A stretch of 43,823 nucleotides of DNA from Lachnoclostridium sp. An131 (lineage in GTDB: Bacteria; Bacillota; Clostridia; Lachnospirales; Lachnospiraceae), in contig NZ_NFLI01000023.1 in assembly GCF_002160825.1 (NCBI RefSeq), positions 1 to 43,823 of the forward strand. Reading direction: 5' to 3'. Below the pieces are notes generated by a model. It did not search any database. It saw nothing but the letters and a program-made list of their open reading frames with translations, and was not told the origin of the DNA. The translations under genes were made by a program, and so were the position numbers. The stretch's first letter is position 1, and each line of letters opens with the position of its first letter. Positions 27,920 to 36,367 of this stretch are shown here, piece by piece.

Positions 27920-29905
27920 ATGCAGGCGGAATTAAGCAGATATGCGGGAGGCTTCTGGAAGGGAATATCGGCGCTTGGATATTGTATTCTGTCCAATTAT
28001 TATATGGGCTTTCTGCTCTGTGTGTTTTCAGTTCTTTATTATCTGGCGGCCCGGTTTGGCGCGGAGAAGCGGAGAGAAGGCTGGTGGAAATCAGGGCTGA
28101 AATTTGCAGGCGCCTCTGTCCTGGGCGGAGGAATAGCGGCGGTAATCCTGATTCCCGCCATGTTTGCGGTGGCACAGACGACAGCAGCAAAGGAGGCAGG
28201 ACTGTCTGCGCCGGCTGTCACCTATGGAAGCATCTGGGAACAGCTGGGCCGGCTGATGCTGGATTCCTGGCCCTATGCTACTACCGCTGACCAGTCCGCC
28301 GTCAATCTTTACTGCGGCTGTGCGGCAATCCTGTTTCTGGCGCTTTATCTGCTGAACCGGAAAATCCGCTGGCAGCAGAGAGCGGCTTTAGGAGGTCTTT
28401 TGCTGTTTTATTTTGCGGGCTTTCATTTTTCAGCGCTGAATCTGCTGCTTCACGGCCTGCACAAGCCTGTCGGGATGCCAAACCGTTTTGCCTTTCTGTT
28501 TATCTTTCTGCTTCTGAAGGCCGCCGCCGAGGGCTGGGGAAAAGGCATGGAAATGGACGCGAGGGCAACGGCAGCGGGCGGAGCCGTTTCGGTATTGTTC
28601 TGTGCCGCCGTAGGTGTGAATACGGGAAACATGAGAACGATCCTTGCAACGGCGGGCATGCTTGCGTTATACTACAGCCTTTTTATGGAAGCGTCATCAG
28701 CCTCTGTAAAAAAATCCGGAAGGAAAAGGATAGAGCTTCTTTTGGCTGTTTTGATATTCTGGGAAATCGGAATTCATGGAATTGTTGGCATCTGCCATGA
28801 CGGAAGCGCAAACAGGAATCTTTATGAGATAAGTGGAAAGGAGCTGAAGCAGATGATGAGCATAAAGGATACGGGACAAGGGTACCGGACAGATATCGTG
28901 AACCCGGTTTTACGGAATGAGGAGCTTTTATATCAGATAAACGGGGTTTCCATGTTCTCTTCCACAAACACGGATAGGATGCAGGCGTGGATGGAAAGGA
29001 TGGGCTTTGAGACGGGAGCAAACCGGTTTCAGTATGCGGGAGGGACAGAAGCAGCCGATATGCTTTTGGGCATAAAATATCTGGCATGCAGGAAGGATCT
29101 GCAGCTGCAGACCCCCTACAGGAAAACGGACAGCGGAAATCATTTTGATCTGTACGAAAATCCCCGGGCGCTGGCAGATGGGTATCTGACAGACAGCAGT
29201 ATGAGAAGCTTCCGGCTGACAGGGGACAATCCCCTGGAGGTACAGAACCATCTTCTGTCTGCCATGGGCTGCGGCACGCTTTACCGGACAAAGATCATAC
29301 CTGCCCTGCGGGGACAGCCGGGAGCAGATACCGTGTTTGAAGTGGATCTGAAGGGCGGAGAACACGGCTATCTCTGGATCGGCGGAGTAGAGCCGGATGA
29401 GGCAAGAATCGACGGAAGTCTGAGAAAGAAGGGCGACTGGAACAACAACTTTCTCGATCTGGGTTATTCTGACGCAGACAGGACCGTTCGAATTGAGCTC
29501 ACAGACAGCAGAACGGAAGCCCTTCTGGGTATCTGCGATGAGACACAGCTTGACCAGATATACCGGAAGCTGGCTGCAAATGAGCTCCATTTGGAAAATG
29601 GAAAAGGCAGTATGCAGGCCTCTAAAGACGGAATACTGTTTTTCGGCGCCTTTTACGATGCGGGAATTCATGTATGGGTGGACGGAAATGAAGCAGAAAC
29701 GCTGAATCTGGACGGAATGCTGGGCGTTCCTGTCTCAAAGGGATTACATAAGGTGGAACTCCGCTATGAGGTGCCGGGCCTACGGCTGGGAGCTGCGGTT
29801 TCTGTATTCTGCCTGCTTCTGTGGCTTGCGGCTGCGGCGCCTGTGTTCACGGGCATCAGCCGGACTGCGGGGACTTTCTCGAAGCACGGAGGTGGGAAAT
29901 TATGA
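27920..29905 (+). CDS. YfhO-family membrane protein, N-terminally truncated
   Basis: A 661-residue membrane protein of the YfhO family, GT-C-like proteins linked to glycosylation of lipoteichoic acid or polymers. It begins right at the family's LSNYYMGFLLCVFSVLYY helix. Relatives of 850 residues or more have about 200 residues and several helices before that point, including the acidic loop expected to be catalytic. The remainder is complete: about nine helices, a large outside domain (about 300-620) and a last helix near 640. GGAGGAG precedes the ATG at 27920. Whether it works without the N-terminus is doubtful. It overlaps the next gene by ATGA. Confidence 0.75.
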   Translation: MQAELSRYAGGFWKGISALGYCILSNYYMGFLLCVFSVLYYLAARFGAEKRREGWWKSGLKFAGASVLGGGIAAVILIPAMFAVAQTTAAKEAGLSAPAVTYGSIWEQLGRLMLDSWPYATTADQSAVNLYCGCAAILFLALYLLNRKIRWQQRAALGGLLLFYFAGFHFSALNLLLHGLHKPVGMPNRFAFLFIFLLLKAAAEGWGKGMEMDARATAAGGAVSVLFCAAVGVNTGNMRTILATAGMLALYYSLFMEASSASVKKSGRKRIELLLAVLIFWEIGIHGIVGICHDGSANRNLYEISGKELKQMMSIKDTGQGYRTDIVNPVLRNEELLYQINGVSMFSSTNTDRMQAWMERMGFETGANRFQYAGGTEAADMLLGIKYLACRKDLQLQTPYRKTDSGNHFDLYENPRALADGYLTDSSMRSFRLTGDNPLEVQNHLLSAMGCGTLYRTKIIPALRGQPGADTVFEVDLKGGEHGYLWIGGVEPDEARIDGSLRKKGDWNNNFLDLGYSDADRTVRIELTDSRTEALLGICDETQLDQIYRKLAANELHLENGKGSMQASKDGILFFGAFYDAGIHVWVDGNEAETLNLDGMLGVPVSKGLHKVELRYEVPGLRLGAAVSVFCLLLWLAAAAPVFTGISRTAGTFSKHGGGKL

Positions 29906-30900
29906 AAATCTACATCTATAAGGGCGGCTTTTCCATTGTGAAGAGGAGCGGCGTGGGAAGCGCGGTCTGTCACCAGGAACAGATGCTGCGCATGACAGGA
30001 GCGCCTCTGACAGACAGCTGGCGCAATGCAGATGTGGTACATATCAATACGGTATTTCCAGATTCGGCGCTGGCGGCATACGTAGCCGGAAGGCAGAAGA
30101 AAAGGGTGGTCTATTACGGGCATTCCACCATGGAGGACTTCCGAAATTCCTTTATCGGCTCCAATTTCGCGGCGCCATATTTTAAAAAATGGCTTTGTTT
30201 CTGCTACGGTATGGGTGACCTTGTTCTGACGCCTACGGAATACTCCCGAAGAATACTTGAAGGCTACGGGATCAAAAAGCCTCTGTATGCCATAACCAAT
30301 GGAGTAGATACGGATTTTTTCCGGCCGGATGCGGAGGCTGGAAAGCGGTTTCGGAGAAAATACGGAATACCGGAGGGAAGGAAGGCCGTTATCTCCGCGG
30401 GACATCTGATTCGCAGGAAGGGGATTTTTGATTTCCTTCAGATTGCCTCGGAAATGCCGGATACCATGTTTGTCTGGTTTGGAGGCGGAAGCTGGTGGGC
30501 CGTTCCGCGGGATGTGAAAAGAGCAGTCCGCAGAAAGCCGGAAAATGTGATTTTTGCGGGCTATGTGGATCGCCGGGAGCTGAAGGACGCTTACTGCGGA
30601 GCGGACGCCTTCCTGTTCTGCAGCCAGGAGGAAACGGAGGGCATCGTGGTGCTGGAGGCGCTCTCCTGCAAGGTTCCCGTGATCGTGAGAAGAATTCCGG
30701 TCTATGACGGCTGGCTCCGGGAAAACATACATGTGTTTAAAGCAGAAAATGCCGAGGAGTTCCGGGCGAGACTGGACATGGTATGCTCTGGCAGATGCCG
30801 TGATCTGACGGCGGCAGGAAGAAGGCTGGCAGAGGAACACAGCCTTTTTCTTACCGGAATGCGCCTGAATGAAATCTACCAGATGGAAGAGCTTTCCTGA
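29902..30900 (+). CDS. Glycosyltransferase family 4
   Basis: A 332-residue GT-B fold enzyme that moves a sugar from a nucleotide donor, probably to a membrane lipid. The C-terminal donor site contains TNGVDTDFFRP, GHLIRRKGIFDFL and the E-x7-E motif in EETEGIVVLEAL. The N-terminal half is shorter than in PimA or LafA. It starts at ATG 29902 with GGAGGTGGG, overlapping the YfhO stop by 4 bp. Together with the next glycosyltransferase and uppP it forms an envelope-lipid operon; glycolipid synthesis (for example diglucosyldiacylglycerol) is a fair guess. Confidence 0.9.
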   Translation: MKIYIYKGGFSIVKRSGVGSAVCHQEQMLRMTGAPLTDSWRNADVVHINTVFPDSALAAYVAGRQKKRVVYYGHSTMEDFRNSFIGSNFAAPYFKKWLCFCYGMGDLVLTPTEYSRRILEGYGIKKPLYAITNGVDTDFFRPDAEAGKRFRRKYGIPEGRKAVISAGHLIRRKGIFDFLQIASEMPDTMFVWFGGGSWWAVPRDVKRAVRRKPENVIFAGYVDRRELKDAYCGADAFLFCSQEETEGIVVLEALSCKVPVIVRRIPVYDGWLRENIHVFKAENAEEFRARLDMVCSGRCRDLTAAGRRLAEEHSLFLTGMRLNEIYQMEELS

Positions 30901-30957
30901 AAGACCGCCTGCACCGCGGCCTGCGGCATGAAAGAAAACAGATTGGGGAGAACGGAA

Positions 30958-31997
30958 GTGAAAATATTGATTACAACAGACTGGTATTATCCGGTGGTCA
31001 ACGGCGTGGTAATGTCTGTGCTTACACTGGACAGAGAACTGAGAAAAAGAGGACATGAGGTAAAAATTCTGACCTTATCCGGCACATGCCATTCTCATGA
31101 AGAAAACGATGTAATTTATATGGCGTCTGTCGGGGCCGGCTGCGTCTATCCGCAGGCGAGAGTCAAAATTCCCGCGGCCATCTGCTGCAAGGAGGAGCTG
31201 CTGGAGTGGAAACCGGATATCATTCATTCCCAGTGTGAATTTTCCACATTCCCTGCGGCAAGACGTCTTGCGGCTCAGCTGGATGTTCCTGTCGTACATA
31301 CCTGCCACACGGTTTATGAAGAATATACCCATTATTTTTCCCCGCGCAGGGAGTGGGGAAGGGCCTTCGTCCGCAGAGCGATGCTCGGATTTTCCGAACG
31401 GGTATCGGCAATGATTGCGCCCAGCGAAAAGACAAAAGGACTTCTGGAGGAATACGGGGTATCGTGCCCTGTCTACGTGGTTCCTTCCGGAGTCGAGCTG
31501 TCAGAGTATGCCCGGTACAGGAATCCCTTCTGGAGAGAGAAAATCCGGGCGAAATATTCCATAGATTCTGAGACCGCAGTGCTTCTGTATGTGGGAAGGC
31601 TGGCAAAAGAAAAAAGCATAGAGGAGCTTCTGTATTGCCACAAGAAAACGCAGGGGAAAGGAACGGTGCTGATGATTGCGGGGGACGGGCCGCACCGGAG
31701 AGAGCTGGAAAAACAGGTGAGTCTGCTGGGGATAGAGGCGAGCGTGATTTTTACCGGAATGATTCCCCATGAGCAGATAGGAGAATATTATTGAGCCTGC
31801 CCCAGACGGAAAAGGAGGAAATGCGCCGGGCAGCTGCAGATTCAGCGGAACCCTTTTCAGCGGAAAGCTTTGCCCGGAAGGTGGAGGCGGTCTATGAGAC
31901 AGAAAGAGAACGCCATGCACGAAGGCTTAGGATGGAGCTGAGCGGGGAGGCGGGGACTGTCAGAACGGGTTCAGCCAGAAGGAAAGGAAGGGGATAG
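30958..31997 (+). pseudogene. Glycosyltransferase family 4, frameshifted and internally deleted
   Basis: The first frame (GTG 30958, ribosome site GGGGAGAAC) reads as a GT4: ILITTDWYYPVVNGVV, HSQCEFSTFPAARRL, VVPSGVELSEYARY, LYVGRLAKEKSIEELL, and ends at TGA 31792-31794 just after IPHEQIGEYY. Family members continue with the E-x7-E donor motif. Here that part, about 80 residues, is missing. The last 65 codons (31791-31997, another frame: TEKEEMRRAAADSAEPFSAE) are the C-terminal helices. The enzyme should be inactive. The domain order matches glycolipid glucosyltransferases of Clostridia. Confidence 0.82.
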
Positions 31998-31998
31998 G

Positions 31999-32832
31999 AT
32001 GGAAATCTTAAGAGCAGTCTTATTTGGCATTGTGGAAGGAATTACGGAATGGCTGCCTGTCAGCAGCACTGGACATATGATCCTGCTGAATGAGTTCGTG
32101 GGCCTGGGAGCTTCCGCGGACTTCGTTCAGCTGTTTCTGGTAGTGGTACAGCTTGGAGCAATTCTGGCGGTTGCGCTGCTGTACTGGAAACGGCTTTTTC
32201 CCCTGCAGCTTCAGGATAGAAAGAAGCCTGTGCTGGAAAAGGAGAAGCTGGTCCTGTGGGGAAAAATCTGTCTGGCCTGTATTCCTGCGGCCGTCGCCGG
32301 AATCCTGTTTGACAGCATTTTTGAGAAATTGTTCTATCATCCCCTTCCCGTGGCTGCAGCGCTAATCCTTTTTGGGATTGCCATGATTGTGATTGAGAGA
32401 TGGAACAAAGGAAAAAAGCCGGTGATGACCTCTGTAGATCAGCTTACGGTTCCGGCCGTACTGGTGATCGGTGTCTTTCAGCTTCTGGCAGCTGTATTTC
32501 CGGGAACCTCACGTTCCGGCGCGACGATTGTGGGAGCCCTGCTGCTCGGCGTATCCAGGACCGCAGCTTCGGAGTTTACCTTCTATCTTGCGGTACCGGT
32601 CATGTTCGGCGCGAGCCTTCTGCGGATCCTGCAGTATGGACTTTCCTTCACCCAGGCAGAGCTTTTGGCTCTGCTCGCAGGGATGGTGTCTGCTTTCCTG
32701 GTGTCCATGGCAGTAATTCATTTCCTGTTAGGGTATATCCGAAAGCATGATTTTCAGGTATTTGGCTGGTATCGGATTCTGCTGGGCGGAATCATTGTCT
32801 TTCTGAACGCGGCAGGGATTATAAGCTTTTGA
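31999..32832 (+). CDS. uppP: Undecaprenyl-diphosphatase
   Basis: A 277-residue membrane enzyme (BacA/UppP family) that removes a phosphate from undecaprenyl pyrophosphate to recycle the peptidoglycan carrier lipid; it also gives bacitracin tolerance. Both catalytic stretches are present: EGITEWLPVSSTGH near the N-terminus and FPGTSRSGATIVGALLLG in the middle. About eight membrane segments. Start ATG 31999, with GGAAGGGGATAGG upstream, directly after the glycosyltransferase remnant. It fits an envelope-lipid operon. Confidence 0.96.
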   Translation: MEILRAVLFGIVEGITEWLPVSSTGHMILLNEFVGLGASADFVQLFLVVVQLGAILAVALLYWKRLFPLQLQDRKKPVLEKEKLVLWGKICLACIPAAVAGILFDSIFEKLFYHPLPVAAALILFGIAMIVIERWNKGKKPVMTSVDQLTVPAVLVIGVFQLLAAVFPGTSRSGATIVGALLLGVSRTAASEFTFYLAVPVMFGASLLRILQYGLSFTQAELLALLAGMVSAFLVSMAVIHFLLGYIRKHDFQVFGWYRILLGGIIVFLNAAGIISF

Positions 32833-32894
32833 GATGGCAGACAGGCAGAAGCTTATCTGCAGACAGAACCTTTCTGAATTTACAAAAGCCATTG

Positions 32895-32945
32895 TTGACA
32901 CAGTGTCAGAAAAGCTGTATAATAATATCGCTGACACGATGTCAG
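32895..32945 (+). promoter_or_regulatory. Consensus promoter with two TetR-like operators
   Basis: TTGACA (32895-32900), 17 bp, TATAAT (32918-32923). Operator 1, TGACAC-A-GTGTCA (32896-32908), overlaps the -35; operator 2, CTGACA-CGA-TGTCAG (32931-32945), covers the start site. Their centres are 36 bp apart and both are followed by AAAAG. The layout predicts strong expression with tight repression, most likely by a TetR-family protein that is not in the window. Confidence 0.82.
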
Positions 32946-33047
32946 AAAAGAGAAAGTGAACTTTCTGCTGCACAGACGACAATTCATGAATTGCATATTA
33001 CTGTATCCGGCAGCTGCTGCCGGAACCTTAAGGAGGCGTCAATCAAT

Positions 33048-34052
33048 ATGGAATATGCGAAATTAGGAAACACAGAGATAGAGGTATCAAAGCTCTGTGT
33101 AGGCTGCATGAGCTTTGGAAAGGCCGGAACACTCCACGACTGGACAGTGGACGAGGCCGAAACTGAGAAAATCGTAAAGCACGCCTTAGACCTGGGCATT
33201 AACTTCTTTGATACCGCTAACGGCTATTCGGAAGGCACCAGTGAGGAATACCTGGGCCGGGCAGTCAGGAAAAATATTTCAAGAGATAAAGTAGTCATCG
33301 CATCCAAGGTCTACTTTAATCCCGGCCGTCTCTCCTCAGAGGCCATCCACCGCGAGATTGACGGAAGCCTGAAGCGGCTTGGCACCGATTATCTTGATCT
33401 GTACATCATTCACCGGTTTGACTATGACACACCCATTGAGGAAACAATGGAAGCGCTGAACGATCTGGTGACAGCCGGGAAGGTTCGCGCTATCGGTGCG
33501 TCGGCTATGTATGGCTATCAGTTCTACAATATGCAGCTTGCCGCAAGAGACAATGGCTGGGCACAGTTTGCAGCAATGGAGAATCACTATAATCTTCTCT
33601 ACCGGGAGGACGAGCGGGAGCTGATTCCCATCTGCCGCCAGATGAATGTCTCTCTCATGCCATACAGCCCGCTGGCAGCGGGGCATCTGACCCGGCCTGA
33701 GTGGAACTCTGACTCCATCCGCAGCAGAACGGACCGGGCAGCCATGGGAAAATATGACAGCACTCAGGAACAGGATATGGAGATTGTCCGCAGAGTCCAT
33801 ACTCTTGCGGAAAGGTACGGCGTCAAAATGCAGCAGATCGCTCTGGCATGGGAGTGGGCGAAAGGTGTGACGTCCCCCATTATCGGAGCTACCAAGCCGT
33901 CCCACTTTGACGATGCCGCAGAGGCATTTGCCGTCAGGCTTACGGCTGAAGACATCGCTTATCTGGAGGAGCCGTATGTCCCCCACAGGATTGTCGGCGC
34001 AATCGACCGCAATCCAGAAGAGGGCGTTAAGCTGCTGGATGTAAAAAAATAA
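33048..34052 (+). CDS. Aldo/keto reductase (AKR11-like)
   Basis: A 334-residue NADPH-dependent carbonyl reductase. Tetrad D55, Y60, K87, H122 (FFDTANGYSEG, ASKVY, IIHRFD); NADPH region SPIIGATKPSHFDD. The start is ATG 33048, preceded by AAGGAGG; frame continues upstream through the operators but has no credible start there. It is controlled by a consensus promoter with two TetR-like dyads rather than the shared 32-bp box, so it probably responds to an inducer. A 110-residue ABM-domain gene follows after 20 bp. Confidence 0.95.
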   Translation: MEYAKLGNTEIEVSKLCVGCMSFGKAGTLHDWTVDEAETEKIVKHALDLGINFFDTANGYSEGTSEEYLGRAVRKNISRDKVVIASKVYFNPGRLSSEAIHREIDGSLKRLGTDYLDLYIIHRFDYDTPIEETMEALNDLVTAGKVRAIGASAMYGYQFYNMQLAARDNGWAQFAAMENHYNLLYREDERELIPICRQMNVSLMPYSPLAAGHLTRPEWNSDSIRSRTDRAAMGKYDSTQEQDMEIVRRVHTLAERYGVKMQQIALAWEWAKGVTSPIIGATKPSHFDDAAEAFAVRLTAEDIAYLEEPYVPHRIVGAIDRNPEEGVKLLDVKK

Positions 34053-34072
34053 AGACAGCGAGGAAAAGAACC

Positions 34073-34405
34073 ATGAGCATTACTATGAATCTCTATTATA
34101 CTGGGAAAAATGGCAGCGCCCGCAAATTTGCCGAGGAAATGGAACACAGCGGAACAGCCGGCCTGATTCGGGCAGAAGCCGGAAATGAAAGGTACGACTA
34201 CTTTTTTCCGATGAACGATCCCGAAACAGTTCTGCTGATTGACAGCTGGAAAGATCAAGAGTCCCTTGATGTTCATCATGCCTCTTCCATGATGAGTACC
34301 ATTGCCGCTCTTCGGGAAAAATATGATCTTCACATGAGAGTGGAAAGATATGTTTCGGACAACGAAGGTATTCCAGATTCAGATTCAAAATATATCAAAA
34401 AATAA
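34073..34405 (+). CDS. Antibiotic biosynthesis monooxygenase (ABM) domain protein, YgiN-like
   Basis: A 110-residue protein of the dimeric alpha/beta ABM fold. The pattern YYTGKNGSARKFAEEMEHSG, then F-x-x-x-N-D-P-E-T-VLLIDSWKDQESLDVHHAS is typical of YgiN-type quinol monooxygenases, in which the WKD...H segment closes the barrel. Members oxidise quinols or small phenols, or only bind them. It is coupled to the AKR at 33048 behind the same repressor-type promoter, suggesting a quinone or electrophile response. Confidence 0.82.
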   Translation: MSITMNLYYTGKNGSARKFAEEMEHSGTAGLIRAEAGNERYDYFFPMNDPETVLLIDSWKDQESLDVHHASSMMSTIAALREKYDLHMRVERYVSDNEGIPDSDSKYIKK

Positions 34406-34464
34406 CTGTGCATCACTTGACATTCTGAAAAACTGCGGCTTTGGGATGAAAGTGAAAGCCTGGA

Positions 34465-34520
34465 GGTTCATACTCCAAAACTAATAGAAACTTCTAAATC
34501 CTTTCTGTTTCTTTTATACT
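34465..34520 (+). promoter_or_regulatory. Shared box C and promoter of the DUF4405 gene
   Basis: The 32-bp box (34465-34496) has GGT at 1-3, A at 6, CT at 9-10, AAACTAAT at 14-21, G at 23 and ACTTCT at 26-31. Exactly 18 bp later comes TATACT (34515-34520). It is the most diverged of the AAACTAAT-type copies (22 of 32 identical to box A). Confidence 0.65.
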
Positions 34521-34564
34521 GTAGCCATAGGGAAAAAAGTCCCCTATAAACCTTCAGGTAATAT

Positions 34565-34606
34565 CTGCAGAAGCAGGCGGCGCTTACCAGCGCCCTGCTT
34601 CTGCAG
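34565..34606 (+). promoter_or_regulatory. Long stem-loop in the leader of the DUF4405 gene
   Basis: CTGCAGAAGCAGG (34565-34577) pairs perfectly with CCTGCTTCTGCAG (34594-34606); GCGC pairs inside after a two-base bulge, leaving a TTACCA loop. There is no T-tract, so it is a leader structure or palindromic repeat rather than an ordinary terminator. It lies 45 bp after the box-C -10. The following bases to 34689 read as LTDDIADWLEELGY in one frame, perhaps the tail of a lost flavodoxin-type gene. Confidence 0.6.
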
Positions 34607-34711
34607 AACATGCCGGACAGAACAGTATCGAAAAAAGAGAGGATTTGACGGATGACATCGCGGACTGGCTTGAAGAGCTTGGATATTAAAAAGATCCGGG
34701 AGCAGCAGGGT

Positions 34712-35422
34712 ATGAACAAAAAAATGCCGAAACAGGTCAGAATCAAAATCATCGTGGATCTGCTCATGACAGTTCTTCTGATGCTTCTGATGGCCTTTGA
34801 GCTGATTGGAAGAGAAGAACACGAGTGGCTTGGCGTGGGGATGTTTGCTGCATTTGTGGTTCACCATATCCTAAACCGGAAATGGACCGCGCACCTTCTG
34901 AAAGGGAAGTACCCCCCTTTTCGTATTGCGCAGACGGCTCTGGTATTTCTGGTTCTGATCTGTATGATATCTTCCATGGTGAGTGGAATCGTAATGTCCC
35001 GGTATGTCTTTGACTTCCTGCCGATCCAGGGCGGCTGGGGCTGGGCGCGGACCCTTCACATGCTTGCAGCGTACTGGGGCTTTGTACTGATGTCCCTGCA
35101 TCTGGGCCTCCACTGGAATATGATGATGGGAATGGCAGGCCGTGCTGCCGCTGCACCCTCACTGCGCCGGGACTGGCTTCTGAGAGCAATCGGAATTCTG
35201 ATTGCGGGATACGGCGTATTCGCTTTTTTCCGGCGGCAGATTGGCGCTTACATGCTCCTGCAGATTGCCTTCGCGTTCTTTGATTTTGAGGAGCCGCTGA
35301 TTTTGTTTTTTGCAGATTATCTGGCAGTCATGGGACTTTTTGTATGGATCGGACATTATCTGGCGAGGGCGCTGCGCGCCGCAGGTAAAAGTACGGACAG
35401 GAAAAAGCAGATGCACGGGTAA
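34712..35422 (+). CDS. DUF4405 (flavinylation-associated cytochrome-like) membrane protein
   Basis: A 236-residue membrane protein with about six helices. Pfam DUF4405 is described as a cytochrome-b-like family associated with extracytosolic flavoprotein redox systems. Candidate haem ligands are the His pairs in FVVHHILN, ARTLHMLAAYW and SLHLGLHW within or next to helices. I prefer ATG 34712 (CGGGAG at 9 bases); an in-frame ATG at 34652 has GAGAGGA but would overlap the flavodoxin-tail-like stretch. Box C places it in the same regulon as the surface flavodoxin lipoproteins, so it could pass electrons across the membrane to them. That link is inference. Confidence 0.8.
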   Translation: MNKKMPKQVRIKIIVDLLMTVLLMLLMAFELIGREEHEWLGVGMFAAFVVHHILNRKWTAHLLKGKYPPFRIAQTALVFLVLICMISSMVSGIVMSRYVFDFLPIQGGWGWARTLHMLAAYWGFVLMSLHLGLHWNMMMGMAGRAAAAPSLRRDWLLRAIGILIAGYGVFAFFRRQIGAYMLLQIAFAFFDFEEPLILFFADYLAVMGLFVWIGHYLARALRAAGKSTDRKKQMHG

Positions 35423-35502
35423 TCCTGCGGTATATGCCGGCTGAGGGCGGAAAGAGTATGCGCAAGTATGCGTACAGATTATAACGCTCTGCCGGATTGG
35501 CA

Positions 35503-35540
35503 TTGGACTTTCCGGAGAGAAAGACATAATATTATTATGT
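35503..35540 (+). promoter_or_regulatory. Promoter with 17-bp perfect palindrome
   Basis: TTGGAC (35503-35508), 16 bp, CATAAT (35525-35530). ACATAATA-T-TATTATGT (35524-35540) is a perfect 17-bp palindrome overlapping the -10, as expected for a repressor operator of HxlR/MarR type. It controls the flavin reductase gene. Confidence 0.7.
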
Positions 35541-35589
35541 AAACAAAAATGATGTGAAGAAAATGATATGAAAGTAAGGAGAGACCATT

Positions 35590-36144
35590 ATGAGAAAAAA
35601 TTTTGGAGCAAAACCCTATTTATATCCCCAGCCGGTTATGATTATCGGCACTTATGACGAAAACGGAAAGGCTAACGCCATGAATGCGGCCTGGGGCGGA
35701 ATCGTCGGAGCAGATGAGATTATCATTGACATGTCAAGCCATAAGACGACGGACAATATTATGCTTCACAAAGCGTTTACCGTAAGCGTGGCTGACGCGG
35801 AGCATATGACGGCATGCGATTATGTGGGTCTGGTATCCGGAAGAAAAGAGGAAAAAAAGATGGAAAAGGCCGGCTTCACGACGACAGAAAGCGAGTTTGT
35901 TCATGCGCCGATCATCAATGAGCTTCCGCTGACCCTGGAGTGCAGACTGAAGAAGGTGATTGACGGAGGCAAATACCTGGGAAGGATCGTGAACGTCAGC
36001 ATCGACGAACGTGTTCTCGGTGAGGATGGAGAGCTCAGCCTGGAGAAATTCAGTCCCATTATTTTTGATACCGTGCACGCAGGCTATTACCGCCTGGGAG
36101 AACGGGTAGGAAACGCCTTTAAGGATGGAGCGGCACTGAAGTAG
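35590..36144 (+). CDS. Flavin reductase family protein (FMN-binding split barrel)
   Basis: A 184-residue cytosolic flavoprotein. The family start YLYPQPVMIIGTYDENGKAN (split-barrel strand and FMN loop), MNAAWGG and the segment SSHKTTDNIM match the DIM6/NTAB flavin-reductase group of anaerobes. These reduce FMN or act on small electrophiles with NAD(P)H. AAGGAG precedes the ATG at 35590. The upstream palindrome suggests derepression by a stress signal. It is followed by a terminator, so it is monocistronic. Confidence 0.92.
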   Translation: MRKNFGAKPYLYPQPVMIIGTYDENGKANAMNAAWGGIVGADEIIIDMSSHKTTDNIMLHKAFTVSVADAEHMTACDYVGLVSGRKEEKKMEKAGFTTTESEFVHAPIINELPLTLECRLKKVIDGGKYLGRIVNVSIDERVLGEDGELSLEKFSPIIFDTVHAGYYRLGERVGNAFKDGAALK

Positions 36145-36244
36145 GCTTCAGGGCAGGGAGCCGTCATGAGGTTCCATATGGATTCAGACACAGGTTCAGC
36201 GCTGGTATGCAGAGAGAAAAATTCACCCGGCATACAGGCGCTGC

Positions 36245-36290
36245 AAAAAAGCAGAGCCGGCAGGAGAGGAATTCCCTGGCTCTGCTTTTT
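36245..36290 (+). terminator. Terminator between flavin reductase and lon
   Basis: AAAAAAGCAGAGCC (36245-36258) pairs with GGCTCTGCTTTTT (36278-36290): 8-bp GC stem extended by A/T and ending in a T-run. Confidence 0.87.
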
Positions 36291-36367
36291 AAAAATGAAA
36301 AATAACCGGAAACGGATGAGGGGAGACATAAAAAGAGAACAGAGGAGAAAGACAAGGAGGAAGATTC

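Noticed and set aside
32821-32856. ATAAGCTT/AAGCTTAT inverted repeat as a uppP terminator
   Set aside because: The stem is AT-rich with a 20-base loop and no T-tract follows, so termination is unlikely.
32829-33047. Longer N-terminus for the AKR at 33048
   Set aside because: The in-frame upstream stretch spans the promoter and both operators and has no ribosome site; AAGGAGG marks ATG 33048.
34607-34689. Tail of a flavodoxin-type gene (LTDDIADWLEELGY) before DUF4405
   Set aside because: The resemblance to flavodoxin C-termini (EWLxxLG) is short, and the upstream part of the frame runs through a strong hairpin. Kept only as a remark, not as a feature.
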